Program-made: the position numbers and the translations under genes | The notes under the pieces: generated by a model | What the model was told of the DNA's origin: nothing | Seen by the model: only the letters and a program-made list of their open reading frames with translations | The model's database searches: none | From: DATMAM01 sp035559995 | Lineage (GTDB): Bacteria; Desulfobacterota; Binatia; UBA9968 | Direction: 5' to 3' | NCBI GenBank assembly: GCA_035559995.1 | Contig: DATMAM010000010.1 | Location: 13,133-77,132 of the forward strand | Length of the DNA: 64,000 bases | In this document: positions 16,979 to 26,399 of the stretch, in pieces | Numbering within the stretch: the first letter of the stretch is position 1 | How the letters are laid out: each line of letters starts with the position of its first letter

Positions 16979-17890
16979 TCAAGCTTGCGGCATAACCTCC
17001 AAATTCACGAGGTCCTCGACTTCGTGTCCGGGATCGATCAGGTTCCAGCTTACCATCCACTTGTAGGTCCGCAGGAGCTGCTCGCGCGGGATCGGCTTAC
17101 CCGGCTCGACGAAAATGATCCGATTGAGGTTAAAGTCGTCGAGCGTGAGCGCTTTCACTTCCGGCGCCTGTTCCTGATCGATGAAATAGTGGAGATAGGC
17201 GCGCTTGTCGGCGTTGATTCGCCGCACCGCTTCGCCGAGCGCGCGGTTGAGCGCGGCGTACGTCTCCGCGTCGATGTCCGCGGTCGCCGTGTCCGTCCCG
17301 TTGTAAAATCCCTGGAGAATGAGCCGGCAGCCGTTCTTTTCCGCCACCGTGATCCACGGCTCGCGCACGCTGCACGCGTCGACCGTGCCGTTCATCATTG
17401 CGCGGTAACGTTCCGCGGGCCGGCCGCTGCTGACGAGTTTGATCATGTCGCGCGGCACAAACCCTTCCAGCAACTGCAACGTCAAATAGTGCGTGCCGGC
17501 GTGAAATGGCACCGCGATCGTCCGGTTCGCGAGCTGCTGCGGCGTATAGATGTCGGAGTCCGGCCTGACCGCAATCGCGCCGGCGACGATCGCGGCGCGC
17601 CGGCCGAGCTGGCGGCAGCCAACTTGGCTATCCTGCGCGCGCCGGTAGTTGCCCCACTCGCACGCGTTGAAGATGTTGGCGCCGCCGCGCTCGAGCGCTT
17701 CCGCGTGTCCCGCATTCGAGCGAACCTGATTCCAATCGGTGACCGAAAGATCGGTCTTTCGCTCGCCGCCGTGCTGGACGAGCTCCACGTTGAGCCCTTC
17801 CTTGGCAAACAGCCCTTCGTCGATCGCGACCAGCCAATCGAGGCCGTTGTACACGCTCGGCTTTTCCATCCTGATCGTCGGATAGGCCAT
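16979..17890 (-). CDS. NMT1/SsuA-like binding-fold protein without signal peptide
   Basis: The ATG at 17890 is preceded by GGAGG, so the longer frame is rejected and the product has 303 residues. The sequence has the periplasmic-binding type 2 pattern of NMT1/THI5-like proteins: an early GLDWLVAIDEGLFAKEGL segment, a middle QLANRTIAVPFHAGTHYLTL, and a VDACSVREPW loop. It begins directly with MAYPTIRMEKPS and shows no signal peptide or lipobox, so it is probably cytosolic, or uses another export route. There is no permease or ATPase nearby. It follows a BNR propeller gene and a PhtD-like gene on the same strand. It may be a binding-fold enzyme rather than a transporter part. Confidence 0.7.
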   Translation of the reverse strand: MAYPTIRMEKPSVYNGLDWLVAIDEGLFAKEGLNVELVQHGGERKTDLSVTDWNQVRSNAGHAEALERGGANIFNACEWGNYRRAQDSQVGCRQLGRRAAIVAGAIAVRPDSDIYTPQQLANRTIAVPFHAGTHYLTLQLLEGFVPRDMIKLVSSGRPAERYRAMMNGTVDACSVREPWITVAEKNGCRLILQGFYNGTDTATADIDAETYAALNRALGEAVRRINADKRAYLHYFIDQEQAPEVKALTLDDFNLNRIIFVEPGKPIPREQLLRTYKWMVSWNLIDPGHEVEDLVNLEVMPQA

Positions 17891-17919
17891 AGGATCCTCC
17901 ATTTTGCCGGCCGTGAAAC

Positions 17920-18963
17920 TCACGCCTCGACGCACTTCATGTCCGAGACCCGGCGAACTTTCGTTCCCATCTCGGACCACGTGTCGCCGCCGTCGTCGCT
18001 CATATAAAGTTCCCCGTTCGTAACCGCCGCGTAGATAAAGTTCGGATTTCCCTGATCGAAGGCGATCGCCCCGGCGAAATAGTTATTCAGCTCGGTAAAT
18101 TTCCCGTTAACCTTCTCCCAGCTCTTTCCGCCATCTTTCGTTCGGATGACGATGCCATCGGCGCCCACCCCGCCGCGACGCCATCTTCCCGGAGTTCCGT
18201 GCGCCAAAGCCGAATAGACGATGTCCGGGTTGCGCGGATGCATGGTGAGCGGCACGGAATACTCCTGCGAAAAGTCGAGCGCCATCGGCGACCAGCTTTC
18301 CCCGCCGTCATCGCTGCGGTAGAGCGCTCGGCCGCGAACCTTTCCCGAGCGGCAATCGTGCCCGCCGGTGGCGATCAAGATCCGCCTGCTGTCCTGCGGG
18401 TGGACGACGATCGTATGGACGTCCGCGTCCAAATCTTTGTTCAGAAGCTGCCAGGTCTCGCCTCCGTCCTGGCTCTTGAGCATATAGCCGACTTGCAGGG
18501 CGGCATAGATCGTGCGCGAGTCCTTCGGGTCGAGCGCGATGTCTCTCACGTGGGGCTCAACTTCCGCGACAGGATACGTGACAGACCTAACCCACGGGAT
18601 CTCCCAGACCGAGCTCATGTTCGTCCAAGTTTTTCCGCCGTCGCGGCTGACAAACACGTCGATGGGCTCTCCGCCGGCGTAGAGCGTATTGGGATCGGAC
18701 GGGTCCAGCGTTACGCATCTCACCTTGCCCGGCCCCGGTTTCCCGTAGCTTGGCTTTTTCCACGTCGTGCCGAAATCTTCGCTGAGCCAGACGCCGTCGC
18801 CGCGTGTGCCGGCGAACACTCGGTTCGGAGCCGAGGGTAAAACCGCGACCTCGTTGACCGACCAGTCCTCGAGCGCTTGCGTCTCGACTTTCCATGACCG
18901 CCGGTCTTCGCTCTTGAGCACAACCACGCCTTCATCCGTCGCCACGTAGAGTATCGCTGCCAT
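17920..18963 (-). CDS. BNR/YCF48-like beta-propeller protein (copy A)
   Basis: This 347-residue protein consists of repeated blades with SEDFGTTW, SRDGGKTW, SQDGGETW, SDDGGESW and SDDGGDTW Asp-box motifs, giving a sialidase-type or YCF48-type propeller. No signal peptide is visible (MAAILYVATDEGVVVLKS), so it is likely cytosolic. An AGGAGGTTGCC ribosome site precedes the ATG. A paralogue of similar length and start lies at 51469-52536, in each case beside a binding-fold protein and metabolic genes. No glycosidase catalytic set can be assigned, so it is probably a scaffold or sensor. Confidence 0.75.
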   Translation of the reverse strand: MAAILYVATDEGVVVLKSEDRRSWKVETQALEDWSVNEVAVLPSAPNRVFAGTRGDGVWLSEDFGTTWKKPSYGKPGPGKVRCVTLDPSDPNTLYAGGEPIDVFVSRDGGKTWTNMSSVWEIPWVRSVTYPVAEVEPHVRDIALDPKDSRTIYAALQVGYMLKSQDGGETWQLLNKDLDADVHTIVVHPQDSRRILIATGGHDCRSGKVRGRALYRSDDGGESWSPMALDFSQEYSVPLTMHPRNPDIVYSALAHGTPGRWRRGGVGADGIVIRTKDGGKSWEKVNGKFTELNNYFAGAIAFDQGNPNFIYAAVTNGELYMSDDGGDTWSEMGTKVRRVSDMKCVEA

Positions 18964-19011
18964 GGCAACCTCCTTTCTTCGGTTCCAAACTGCCGATCGT
19001 TTACCGCTCTT

Positions 19012-20028
19012 TTACAACTCCCGCGTGTTCGGTGTAAAGAGGTCTTCGACCCTCGGCTTGGCCGCGATCAGTCCCTGCTCGTACGAGTAGTCAATCAGGT
19101 CTTCCATCATCCGGCGGTTGTCCCTGATGCCATAAGGGAAGGGATCTTCGCCGAAGATGGCGCGGGTCTGCTCCAAATACTCCCCGCCGAACACCAAGCC
19201 TGAAGGAATGCTCTCTGGCAGCCGCTCCTGCGCGTAGCGCTTCGCGCGCACGAAGGCCTCGTACAAGCTTACGGCGACCCATTCGTGTTGCCGGAAAATA
19301 TCGCCGCGAATCACGTAGATATTGTTCGCCGGTATATAGCCGTGCCGCTTGAAAAACCGCGTGCCTTCGCCGACGACGTCCGCAAACAGCGGTTTTACTT
19401 TGCTCCAATCGCCGCCCGCGCCTCGGATGCGAACCGACCGGTCGATTAGATTGGCCTCGTTCCGAAACGCCCGGTTGACCGTCGCGGCGTCGAGCTCATG
19501 GTTGACGAGCATCGACGCCAAACTCTTGTTGGCCGGGACCCGCTGAAACGATATGCCTTGCGGCGGCGTAAAACCGGTGGCGCCGCCATGGCTCAACTCC
19601 TCGGTTCTTTCCATGTACCAGTGCACTTTGTACTGCGAGACGCCGAAGTCATGCTCGAAGATGCCGCGCGACCACACCGCCGCGGTCATCTGGTACTCCT
19701 CGACGCCGATCCTCTTGCCAACGAGATCTTCCGCCCGTTTGATCCCCGAGTCCACGTGATAAGAAAACCCCATGTGCATAAACCTGCGGGAGGGAAAAAC
19801 GGGGATCGCGATCATGTCGAGCCCGCGCGGCCGCGCGATCATGTAGGATGAGATCGACATCGCCGCGAGGTCAAATTCGCCAAAGCGGAGCTGGCGCCAG
19901 AACGTCTCGGTGCCGAGCGAGCGCGTGGGAATAAGCTCGATGCCCTCGGGCTCGACGACGCCGTCGAGGAGGGGCGCCACTCGCTCGTTGTCGGGCGGGG
20001 CGATAAAGCTCAGCGTTAACTTGCCCAT
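19012..20028 (-). CDS. 4,5-dihydroxyphthalate decarboxylase-like (PhtD-like) binding-fold protein
   Basis: Starting at MGKLTLSF (20028, GGAG upstream) the protein has 338 residues. It resembles the PhtD/NMT1-like group: an early DNERVAPLLDGVVEPEGIEL segment, FGEFDLAAMSISSYM, and KRIGVEEYQMTAAVW. Members act as decarboxylases of phthalate derivatives or as substrate-binding proteins. There is no signal peptide. It is the first gene of a leftward set (PhtD-like, BNR propeller, NMT1-like), suggesting an intracellular aromatic-acid or thiamine-like pathway (inference). The substrate cannot be told from the sequence. Confidence 0.65.
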   Translation of the reverse strand: MGKLTLSFIAPPDNERVAPLLDGVVEPEGIELIPTRSLGTETFWRQLRFGEFDLAAMSISSYMIARPRGLDMIAIPVFPSRRFMHMGFSYHVDSGIKRAEDLVGKRIGVEEYQMTAAVWSRGIFEHDFGVSQYKVHWYMERTEELSHGGATGFTPPQGISFQRVPANKSLASMLVNHELDAATVNRAFRNEANLIDRSVRIRGAGGDWSKVKPLFADVVGEGTRFFKRHGYIPANNIYVIRGDIFRQHEWVAVSLYEAFVRAKRYAQERLPESIPSGLVFGGEYLEQTRAIFGEDPFPYGIRDNRRMMEDLIDYSYEQGLIAAKPRVEDLFTPNTREL

Positions 20029-20106
20029 GGTTTGAGTTGCTCCTGCGAAAATACCGTTGCAAATCGCAACGTTTGTGATCCGAACCCCGCTTCCGCGACC
20101 AGCGCG

Positions 20107-20191
20107 CACCCTTCGATGCGGCGGCGCTTCGCGCTTGCTACTCAGGATCACCCTTCGATACGGCAGCGCTTCGCGCTTCCCTACTCATGAT
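20107..20191. repeat. Tandem duplication of a 42-43 base unit
   Basis: Units 20107-20148 and 20149-20191 both begin CACCCTTCGAT, contain GCGCTTCGCGCTT, and end CTACTCA.GAT. It resembles the common intergenic CCTTCGATACGGC...CTACTCAGGATG family of bacterial repeats. The rest of the 460-base gap up to the promoter at 20493 holds only this and the short dispersed repeat at 20344. Confidence 0.75.
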
Positions 20192-20343
20192 CCGATTTCC
20201 CGAGTAGGCCCGCGGGGCCGTAGCGAGGGATACCCGACCCCGACGGCCGCTACTCGGCGACGCCCAGGAGTTGGGCTTCGGTGTGCAGCAGCTACCCAAG
20301 AGAGCAGGCGACAGCTGAGGGCCGTTTCATCCTCTGCGGACGA

Positions 20344-20372
20344 GCGTAAGCCCATGAAACACTCCAGGGAAA
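20344..20372. repeat. Short dispersed repeat, copy 1 (second copy 36995-37023)
   Basis: GCGTAAGCCCATGAAAC followed by A/G and CTCCAGG is nearly identical to the copy at 36995, with a nearby inverted GTTTCA upstream in both. Both copies lie upstream of leftward genes. The function is unknown. Confidence 0.6.
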
Positions 20373-20492
20373 GTTGGGTCGAGAATTCCACCAACGATTA
20401 ATTATCCCCGGGCGGGCCAAAGTCAACCGTTTCCGCCGAGTCTTTCACGCCGGACCCCCGCTTCATTCAGGATGGCAGGCAGGAAATGTTGG

Positions 20493-20521
20493 TTGACATG
20501 CTTCCGTGATTTTCCTAGACT
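20493..20521 (+). promoter_or_regulatory. Sigma70 promoter of the RRM gene, with a ~200-base leader
   Basis: TTGACA (20493-20498), a 17-base spacer and TAGACT (20516-20521). A start near 20528 would give an untranslated leader of about 195 bases before the ATG at 20725. Long leaders are typical of cold-inducible RNA-binding protein genes, where they control translation. Confidence 0.7.
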
Positions 20522-20724
20522 ACACTCACCTCGGTCAGTATGGGGCCTTCTGATGAGAGAAAAACTAAAGTTCCAAGGCCCGAGTGTGTCTCACCTTGAG
20601 AACCGGATTAGTGGTTAGGGCATCCGACCAGGGTTCATTTCCTACCCTTTGGGCTCTTCTGATTTTTTCCTATCAGTGATCCGTGCCTGGGGCCGAGACC
20701 CTTCAACATCTCTTAGGAGGAGAT

Positions 20725-21042
20725 ATGAGTAGTAAACTGTACGTGGGCGGCCTGCCCTATTCGGTAACGGAGGGCCAGCTGGAAAGTATTTTCTCCCAGC
20801 ACGGGTCGGTTCAATCGGCTCGGGTCATCTCCGACAAGATTACCGGTCGCTCCCGTGGCTTCGGCTTCGTGGAAATGGCATCCGCAGAGGAAGCCCAAAA
20901 GGCGATCGAGGCCCTAAACGGCACGCAGCTCGAGGGACGAACCTTGACGGTCAACGAAGCGCGGCCGATGACGAACCGCGCCGGCGGCGATCGCAGCGGC
21001 GGCGGCGGCAACAGGCGAAGCGGCTCGCGCAACCGCTGGTAG
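20725..21042 (+). CDS. Small RRM RNA-binding protein (cold-inducible type)
   Basis: The 105-residue product has one RNA recognition motif: RNP2 KLYVGGLP (4-11) and RNP1 RGFGFVEM (44-51), followed by a Gly/Arg tail (GGDRSGGGGNRRSGSRNRW). This architecture matches bacterial and cyanobacterial Rbp proteins that bind single-stranded RNA, often induced by cold. The ATG at 20725 has the strong AGGAGGAGAT site. An upstream in-frame ATG at 20683 is rejected. It is monocistronic, with its own promoter at 20493 and a terminator at 21055. Confidence 0.93.
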   Translation: MSSKLYVGGLPYSVTEGQLESIFSQHGSVQSARVISDKITGRSRGFGFVEMASAEEAQKAIEALNGTQLEGRTLTVNEARPMTNRAGGDRSGGGGNRRSGSRNRW

Positions 21043-21054
21043 CCAAGCTAGCGA

Positions 21055-21090
21055 AAAGGGGAGCGACGCGCTCGCCGCTCCCCTTTGTTT
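21055..21090 (+). terminator. Rho-independent terminator of the RRM gene
   Basis: AAAGGGGAGCG (21055-21065) pairs perfectly with CGCTCCCCTTT (21076-21086), followed by GTTTT. A second hairpin (CGCTGCGCC 21104-21112 with GGCGCAGCG 21122-21130) follows; the remaining bases up to 21373 show nothing else. Confidence 0.85.
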
Positions 21091-21373
21091 TCCTTACATA
21101 ACGCGCTGCGCCTCGTTGGACGGCGCAGCGACCTTCCGATCGGGGAACTCGGACGCCGTGATCGCGACGACCGGCGTTTGAGTTGCCGGCCATTCACGGC
21201 TATCCCTTTGCGCCGATATCGCGCGATTCGCCGCCGAAAACTCGCCGGTTGTCGCTTGGCTCGCGACGTGGCATCCTAGGCCAGCGGATCTGCTGGGCTG
21301 CCGCATTCTGTGTGGCGATCGGCGCAGAGCCGACCCGCACCGCGCCTCCGAAAAGGGGCGCCGAGAAAAAAGC

Positions 21374-23887
21374 GTGGCGGACGAATCGCGCGTCAATCGA
21401 GCCGCAAGGCCTCCAGGCAACTCCGCCCTTCGCGAGAGGCTCAAGGAGTTGTTCCGGTATCACCTGCTCCACACGGAAGCCAAAGACCAGTACACGGCGA
21501 CCCGCCTCAACCAATATCGCAGCGCCGCGCTGACGGTCAGGGACGTGCTCGTGCGGCGCTGGCTCGAAACGCAGCAAACCTATCACCGGAGCGACTCCAA
21601 GTGCGTATGCTATCTCTCCCTCGAGTTTTTGCTCGGCCGGATGCTCGGCAACAATCTCATCAACCTCGGCCTCTTCGACGAGGAGACGCGCGCGCTTCGC
21701 GAGCTCGGCTACCGGCTCGAAGACCTCCAGGAGATGGAGTGGGACGCCGGGCTGGGAAACGGCGGACTGGGGCGGCTCGCCGCCTGCCTGTTGGACTCGC
21801 TCGCGACGAAGGAGTTCCCGGCTTACGGCTACGGCATCCGCTACGAGTTCGGCATTTTTTCTCAGCGAATCCATCAGGGCTATCAAATCGAGATCGCGGA
21901 CAATTGGCTCCGCTACGGCAGCGTCTGGGAAGTGCCGCGGCCTGACCGCATCTTTCTCGTCCAATTCTACGGCACCGCGCTGCAGTACAACGATGAGCAG
22001 GGAAGGCTACGGTACGAGTGGGTTGGAACCGATGATGTCGTGGCGATGGCTTACGACTACTCGGTTCCGGGCTACGGCAACCGGACGGTGAACAACCTGC
22101 GCCTGTGGTCGGCCAAATCGACGCGCGAGTTCGATCTCGAGTACTTCAACGACGGCGATTACGTGCGCGCCGTCGAAAACAAAGACCGCTCCGAACTGAT
22201 TTCCAAGGTCCTTTACCCGAACGACCTGCGCTATCAGGGCAAGGAGCTGCGCCTCAAGCAAGAATACTTTTTCGTGTCCGCGACCCTCCAGGACATCATC
22301 CGGCGTCACCTCGCGGATCGCGGCGAGCTGGACGGCCTCGCCGACAGAGTCGCGATCCAGCTTAACGACACGCACCCGTCGATCGCGGTTGCGGAGCTGA
22401 TGCGGCTACTCCTGGACCGCTACGGGTTGTCCTGGGAACGGGCGTGGGAGATCACGGTTAAAACATTTAGCTACACCAACCATACCGTGCTCCCCGAGGC
22501 ATGCGAAAAATGGCCCGTCGGGCTGCTGGAACGGCTTCTCCCGCGCCACCTGCTCATCATTTACGAGATCAACCGCCGTTTTCTCGAGGAGGTCAGCCGG
22601 CGCTTTCCAGGCGACACGGATCGCCTTCGGCGCATGTCGCTGGTCGAGGAAGGAGAGGAAAAAAGGATCCGCATGGCGCATCTCGCGCTGGTCGGCAGCC
22701 ACGCGGTGAACGGCGTCTCGGCTCTCCATAGCCGGATCCTGGCGCAGGAGAACTTCCGGGACTTTTACGACATGTACCCGGAGCGCTTTTACAATGTGAC
22801 CAACGGCATCACCCAGAGGCGCTGGCTGCTGTTGTGCAATCCTGGCCTTGCGGAGCTCATTTCGCGGGCGATCGGCGCGCGCTGGATTACCGAGCTGGAG
22901 CACCTCAAGAACTTGCGCCCGCTCGCTGACGACGGCGCATTTCAGGCAGAGTGGCATCGGGTCAAAGCGGCCAACAAGGCGCGGCTGGCGGACGAGATTT
23001 GGAAAATGATCGGCGTCCGCGTCAATCTCGATTCGCTGTTCGACTGCCAAGTGAAAAGAATTCACGAGTACAAGCGTCAACTCTTAAACATCCTGCACGC
23101 GGTCTACCTTTATAACCGCATCAAAGCCGGCCCGGCAGAGCCCTTCGTGCCGCGCACGATCCTGTTCGCCGGCAAGGCGGCTCCCGGCTATGCTATGGCC
23201 AAGCTGATCGTCAAGCTGATTCATGCGGTGGCCGAGGTGGTCAATCGCGACGCCGAGGTTGGCGATCGTCTCAAGATCGTGTTTCTGCCGAACTATGGGG
23301 TCTCGCTGGCCGAGAAGATCATTCCAGGCGCCGATCTTTCGGAACAGATTTCAACGGCCGGCACCGAGGCTTCGGGGACGGGAAACATGAAGCTTGCCCT
23401 CAATGGAGCGCTCACCATCGGCACGCTCGATGGCGCCAATATCGAAATCATGGAGGAAGTTGGCGCGGAGAATATTTTCATCTTCGGGTTGACCGCAGAA
23501 CAGATCGCCGCAAGCCGTCGGACAGGCTATGAGCCGGCGCGAATCTACGAAACAACGCCCGATCTCAAAAGGGTGATCGACATGATCGCCGGCGGCTATT
23601 TTGCGCCCGCCGAGCCCGACCTGTTCAAGCCGCTGGTCGCCTCGCTGCTCGGCGAAGACCCGTACCGGGTACTGGCGGATTTTGCATCGTACGCGCGCTG
23701 TCAAGAGGAAGTATCGCTCGCGTATCTCGACCGGCGCGCCTGGCTCCGCAAGAGCATCTTGAACGTCGCCGGTATGGGAAAATTTTCGAGCGACCGAACG
23801 GCCGCCGAATACGCGCGCCTGATCTGGCAGGTGGAGCCGGTTCCGGTTCCTCTGCGCCAGGAAGGACCGGATCTGCCCGGCCTGTAA
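21374..23887 (+). CDS. glgP: Glycogen/maltodextrin phosphorylase
   Basis: This 837-residue protein is a GT35 phosphorylase that releases glucose 1-phosphate from alpha-glucans using pyridoxal phosphate. Diagnostic stretches are LGNGGLGRLAACLLDS, LNDTHPSIAVAEL, NVTNGITQRRW, KRIHEYKRQLLN and the PLP-lysine region EASGTGNMKLALNG. The length fits bacterial GlgP (810-840). It starts at a GTG (21374) with a weak ribosome site; no ATG in frame precedes the conserved N-terminus. It appears to be a single gene with no glycogen-synthesis neighbours. Confidence 0.95.
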   Translation: MADESRVNRAARPPGNSALRERLKELFRYHLLHTEAKDQYTATRLNQYRSAALTVRDVLVRRWLETQQTYHRSDSKCVCYLSLEFLLGRMLGNNLINLGLFDEETRALRELGYRLEDLQEMEWDAGLGNGGLGRLAACLLDSLATKEFPAYGYGIRYEFGIFSQRIHQGYQIEIADNWLRYGSVWEVPRPDRIFLVQFYGTALQYNDEQGRLRYEWVGTDDVVAMAYDYSVPGYGNRTVNNLRLWSAKSTREFDLEYFNDGDYVRAVENKDRSELISKVLYPNDLRYQGKELRLKQEYFFVSATLQDIIRRHLADRGELDGLADRVAIQLNDTHPSIAVAELMRLLLDRYGLSWERAWEITVKTFSYTNHTVLPEACEKWPVGLLERLLPRHLLIIYEINRRFLEEVSRRFPGDTDRLRRMSLVEEGEEKRIRMAHLALVGSHAVNGVSALHSRILAQENFRDFYDMYPERFYNVTNGITQRRWLLLCNPGLAELISRAIGARWITELEHLKNLRPLADDGAFQAEWHRVKAANKARLADEIWKMIGVRVNLDSLFDCQVKRIHEYKRQLLNILHAVYLYNRIKAGPAEPFVPRTILFAGKAAPGYAMAKLIVKLIHAVAEVVNRDAEVGDRLKIVFLPNYGVSLAEKIIPGADLSEQISTAGTEASGTGNMKLALNGALTIGTLDGANIEIMEEVGAENIFIFGLTAEQIAASRRTGYEPARIYETTPDLKRVIDMIAGGYFAPAEPDLFKPLVASLLGEDPYRVLADFASYARCQEEVSLAYLDRRAWLRKSILNVAGMGKFSSDRTAAEYARLIWQVEPVPVPLRQEGPDLPGL

Positions 23888-24138
23888 AGTCTCACGCTTT
23901 CCTCTTGCGCCTCATCTTTTACTTCCCGCTTGCAGCTCTCTACGCGCCTGGCGCAGCAGGGAGCCCCTCTTCTCGAAAGAAGCCTTTCTCCAGCGCAATC
24001 TGAAACGTCATCGCGCTCGTGCCTCGGCTGGAGTACGATAGCCGCGCTGGGCGTTGAACTTTTTGCGGCGCGCGTGGCCGTGGTACACTCAGCCGCAACG
24101 ACTGAAAGGCCTACTTGCGGATCTTCGGAGGAAGTCTC

Positions 24139-25269
24139 ATGAGAACCGAAGCGAGGCGATTCCCGCCACGGCCGATGGAGGAGGTGCGCGCGGAGCTTTT
24201 GAGCCGCGCCAAGGAAAAGCGCAATCCCTTTCTTCTCACCATCTACGACGAAGTCGCTCCCGTTATTGAGCGGCTGCGCTCGGTCGATCGGGAGGAGTGG
24301 GCCGAGGCTTTTAGCGCGCTGGCCAAGCCGCACGAGGAGAAAGCCGCGGCCGCGGAAGCGGCCGGGGACACCGCGGCAGCCATGAAACACTACATGATCG
24401 CGTACGACTGCTACCACGTGGCTCGCTATCCGGCGCCCAACTCGCCGGGCAAGCTGGCCGCGTATCGGAAATCCCAGGACAATTTTCTCAAAGCGGCGCG
24501 TTATCTCGATCCGCCGCTCGAGCGCGTGGAAATGCCGTTCAAAGGGCGGCCGGGCGAAGGAACGGTTTCCGTCGGCTACCTGCGCAAACCCAAAGGCGTC
24601 GAACGGCCCCCGATCGTGGTTGTTTGGGGCGGGATCGACGCCTTCAAAGAGGAGCGCCGCGTCGAGCCCCTGCTCAAAGCCGGCATCGCCGTGTTGACGA
24701 TCGACATGCCGGGCGTCGCCGACGCGCCGTTAGCCGGCTCGGAAGACGCCGAGCGCCTCTGGGACGCGGTCTTCGACTGGATCGACAGCCGGCCGGACAT
24801 CGATTCGAAGCGCAAGGCCGTCCACGGCGGCAGCACGGGCGGCTATTGGGCCACCAAGGTGGCGCACACGCACCGCGAGCGGCTTTGCGCCGCGGTCAAT
24901 CAGGGAGGTCCGGCGCATTTTGCCTTCGAAGAGCAGTGGATCGTAAAAGCCCAACGCGGCGAGTATCCCTTTGAGCTTGCCGAGACTTTGGCGTGCGCGT
25001 TCGGCCGCTCCACCGCCGAGGAGTGGGTCGAGTACGCGCCGCGCCTGTCGCTCCTCGATCAAGGGATTCTCGACCGGCCCTGCGCGCCGCTTCTCTGCGT
25101 CAACGGCGTCAACGACAGCGTCTTTCCCATCGCCGACATGTATCTCTTGCTCGAGCACGGCGACCCCAAGTCGGCGCGTTTTTTCCATGCCGGCCACATG
25201 GGCGGAAGCGCGGCGCCGGGAGCGATCGTGGAGTGGCTGAAAGGGCGGCTAGGCAGTCGGGCGCGTTGA
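24139..25269 (+). CDS. Alpha/beta hydrolase, FrsA/DHPON-hydrolase-like
   Basis: The ATG at 24139 follows GGAGGAAGTCTC and gives 376 residues. An N-terminal helical cap region (about 1-145) precedes an alpha/beta hydrolase core with the nucleophile elbow GGSTGG, the downstream acid in NGVNDSVFP, and the His in FHAGHMGG. This architecture is that of FrsA and 2,6-dihydropseudooxynicotine hydrolase-type enzymes, which cleave C-C or ester bonds. The substrate is unknown. The 250-base gap before it shows a TGGTACACT-type extended -10 near 24085 but no convincing -35. Confidence 0.8.
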   Translation: MRTEARRFPPRPMEEVRAELLSRAKEKRNPFLLTIYDEVAPVIERLRSVDREEWAEAFSALAKPHEEKAAAAEAAGDTAAAMKHYMIAYDCYHVARYPAPNSPGKLAAYRKSQDNFLKAARYLDPPLERVEMPFKGRPGEGTVSVGYLRKPKGVERPPIVVVWGGIDAFKEERRVEPLLKAGIAVLTIDMPGVADAPLAGSEDAERLWDAVFDWIDSRPDIDSKRKAVHGGSTGGYWATKVAHTHRERLCAAVNQGGPAHFAFEEQWIVKAQRGEYPFELAETLACAFGRSTAEEWVEYAPRLSLLDQGILDRPCAPLLCVNGVNDSVFPIADMYLLLEHGDPKSARFFHAGHMGGSAAPGAIVEWLKGRLGSRAR

Positions 25270-25293
25270 GCCCGAGCGAAACCATTGGGCGGG

Positions 25294-26391
25294 TCATCGT
25301 TCTTCCAGCGCCCGCGCGATACCGATCAGCAGCTCTTCGAAATCGGCGAGCGCGTTGAAGCGCGGCGAGCCGGCAAGATGCGGCGTTACGATCACGTTGC
25401 GAAAGCCGAGCAGGGGATCGTCGGCGCGTCCCGGCTCGTCGTAATGCGGATCCAGCGCGAAGCCGCCGAGCCTTTTTGACGCGAGCGCGTCGAGCAGCGC
25501 CGCGCGCTCGACAAGCTGGGGCTGCGATACGTTGATCAGGAGCGCCCCGGGCTTCATGATCGCAAGCTCGCGCCGGCCGATGATGCCGCGCGTGCCGGGC
25601 CCGCCGGGCAGATGAAGGCTGACGCAGTCGGACGTAGCGAGCAGCTTTTCGAGCCCGCAATAAGTCGCCCGATAGCTTTCTTCCTCCTCGGCGGAAACTC
25701 GCCGGCGCTGATAGTAGACGATTTTCATTCCCAGAGCCGCCGCGCGCAGCGCCAGCTCGCGGCCGATCTCGCCCAGTCCAACGATCCCAAGCTGCTGCCC
25801 GAACAAGGTCCTGAGCCCGCCGATGCGCGCCCAATTCGCGTTCGGCGTGTGCGCGCGGTCGTAGCGCGCGGGCGCATAGCCTGCGGCGCGCAGCTGCTCC
25901 ACGCTGATTAGCCCCGCAGTCTCGGTGATCTTCCGCGCGAGCGCGAGCATGAGCGCAAGCGCGTGCTCGGCCGTGGAAATGTTGGCCCGCCGCCGCAAGG
26001 TGAGCACGCGCACTCCCGCGCGCGCGCACGCCTGACGGTCGATCCGCGACGTGACCGTCCCGTACTTCTGGACGATCTTAAGCGTGCCGCCGGCCGCCGC
26101 GATCTCCTGTGCGCCGACGGCGAGCGCTTCCACCACGACCACGTGCGCGCCCGGCAGACCGGCAAGAAGCTCCCTTGGATCGGCGACAAGCCGCACCTCC
26201 GAAGGATAAAGCTTGCCGATCCGGGAGCGGAGCCTTTCGCACCAGCCGGCAAAATCGGCGAGCTCGTGCGCGAAAAAATCCGCGAACGCCGCCGCGCGCG
26301 CGGGGGGCGCGGCCGGATCGAGTATGACTTGGATCAGCCGGGGAAACGGATCGTCCTCGACGACGATAATCGGCCGCTCGGCGAGGGCCAT
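25294..26391 (-). CDS. D-2-hydroxyacid dehydrogenase family protein with substituted catalytic Arg
   Basis: The 365-residue protein has the NAD-binding GIVGLGEIG (202-210) and the general D-isomer dehydrogenase layout, with catalytic-region E319 (DEP) and H338 (TPHLAG). In the conserved motif normally reading N-x-x-R-G-x-x-V, this protein has INVSQPQLV, with Gln at position 290 in place of the catalytic Arg. Activity on ordinary 2-keto acids is therefore doubtful. It lies 8 bases after a carboxymuconolactone-decarboxylase-like gene on the same strand and convergent with the hydrolase gene. The pair is likely one transcription unit. Confidence 0.8.
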   Translation of the reverse strand: MALAERPIIVVEDDPFPRLIQVILDPAAPPARAAAFADFFAHELADFAGWCERLRSRIGKLYPSEVRLVADPRELLAGLPGAHVVVVEALAVGAQEIAAAGGTLKIVQKYGTVTSRIDRQACARAGVRVLTLRRRANISTAEHALALMLALARKITETAGLISVEQLRAAGYAPARYDRAHTPNANWARIGGLRTLFGQQLGIVGLGEIGRELALRAAALGMKIVYYQRRRVSAEEEESYRATYCGLEKLLATSDCVSLHLPGGPGTRGIIGRRELAIMKPGALLINVSQPQLVERAALLDALASKRLGGFALDPHYDEPGRADDPLLGFRNVIVTPHLAGSPRFNALADFEELLIGIARALEER

Positions 26392-26399
26392 GGCACCGA

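Noticed and set aside
20522..20724. Riboswitch in the leader of the RRM gene
   Set aside because: No recognised riboswitch core or convincing fold was seen; only a long leader can be stated.
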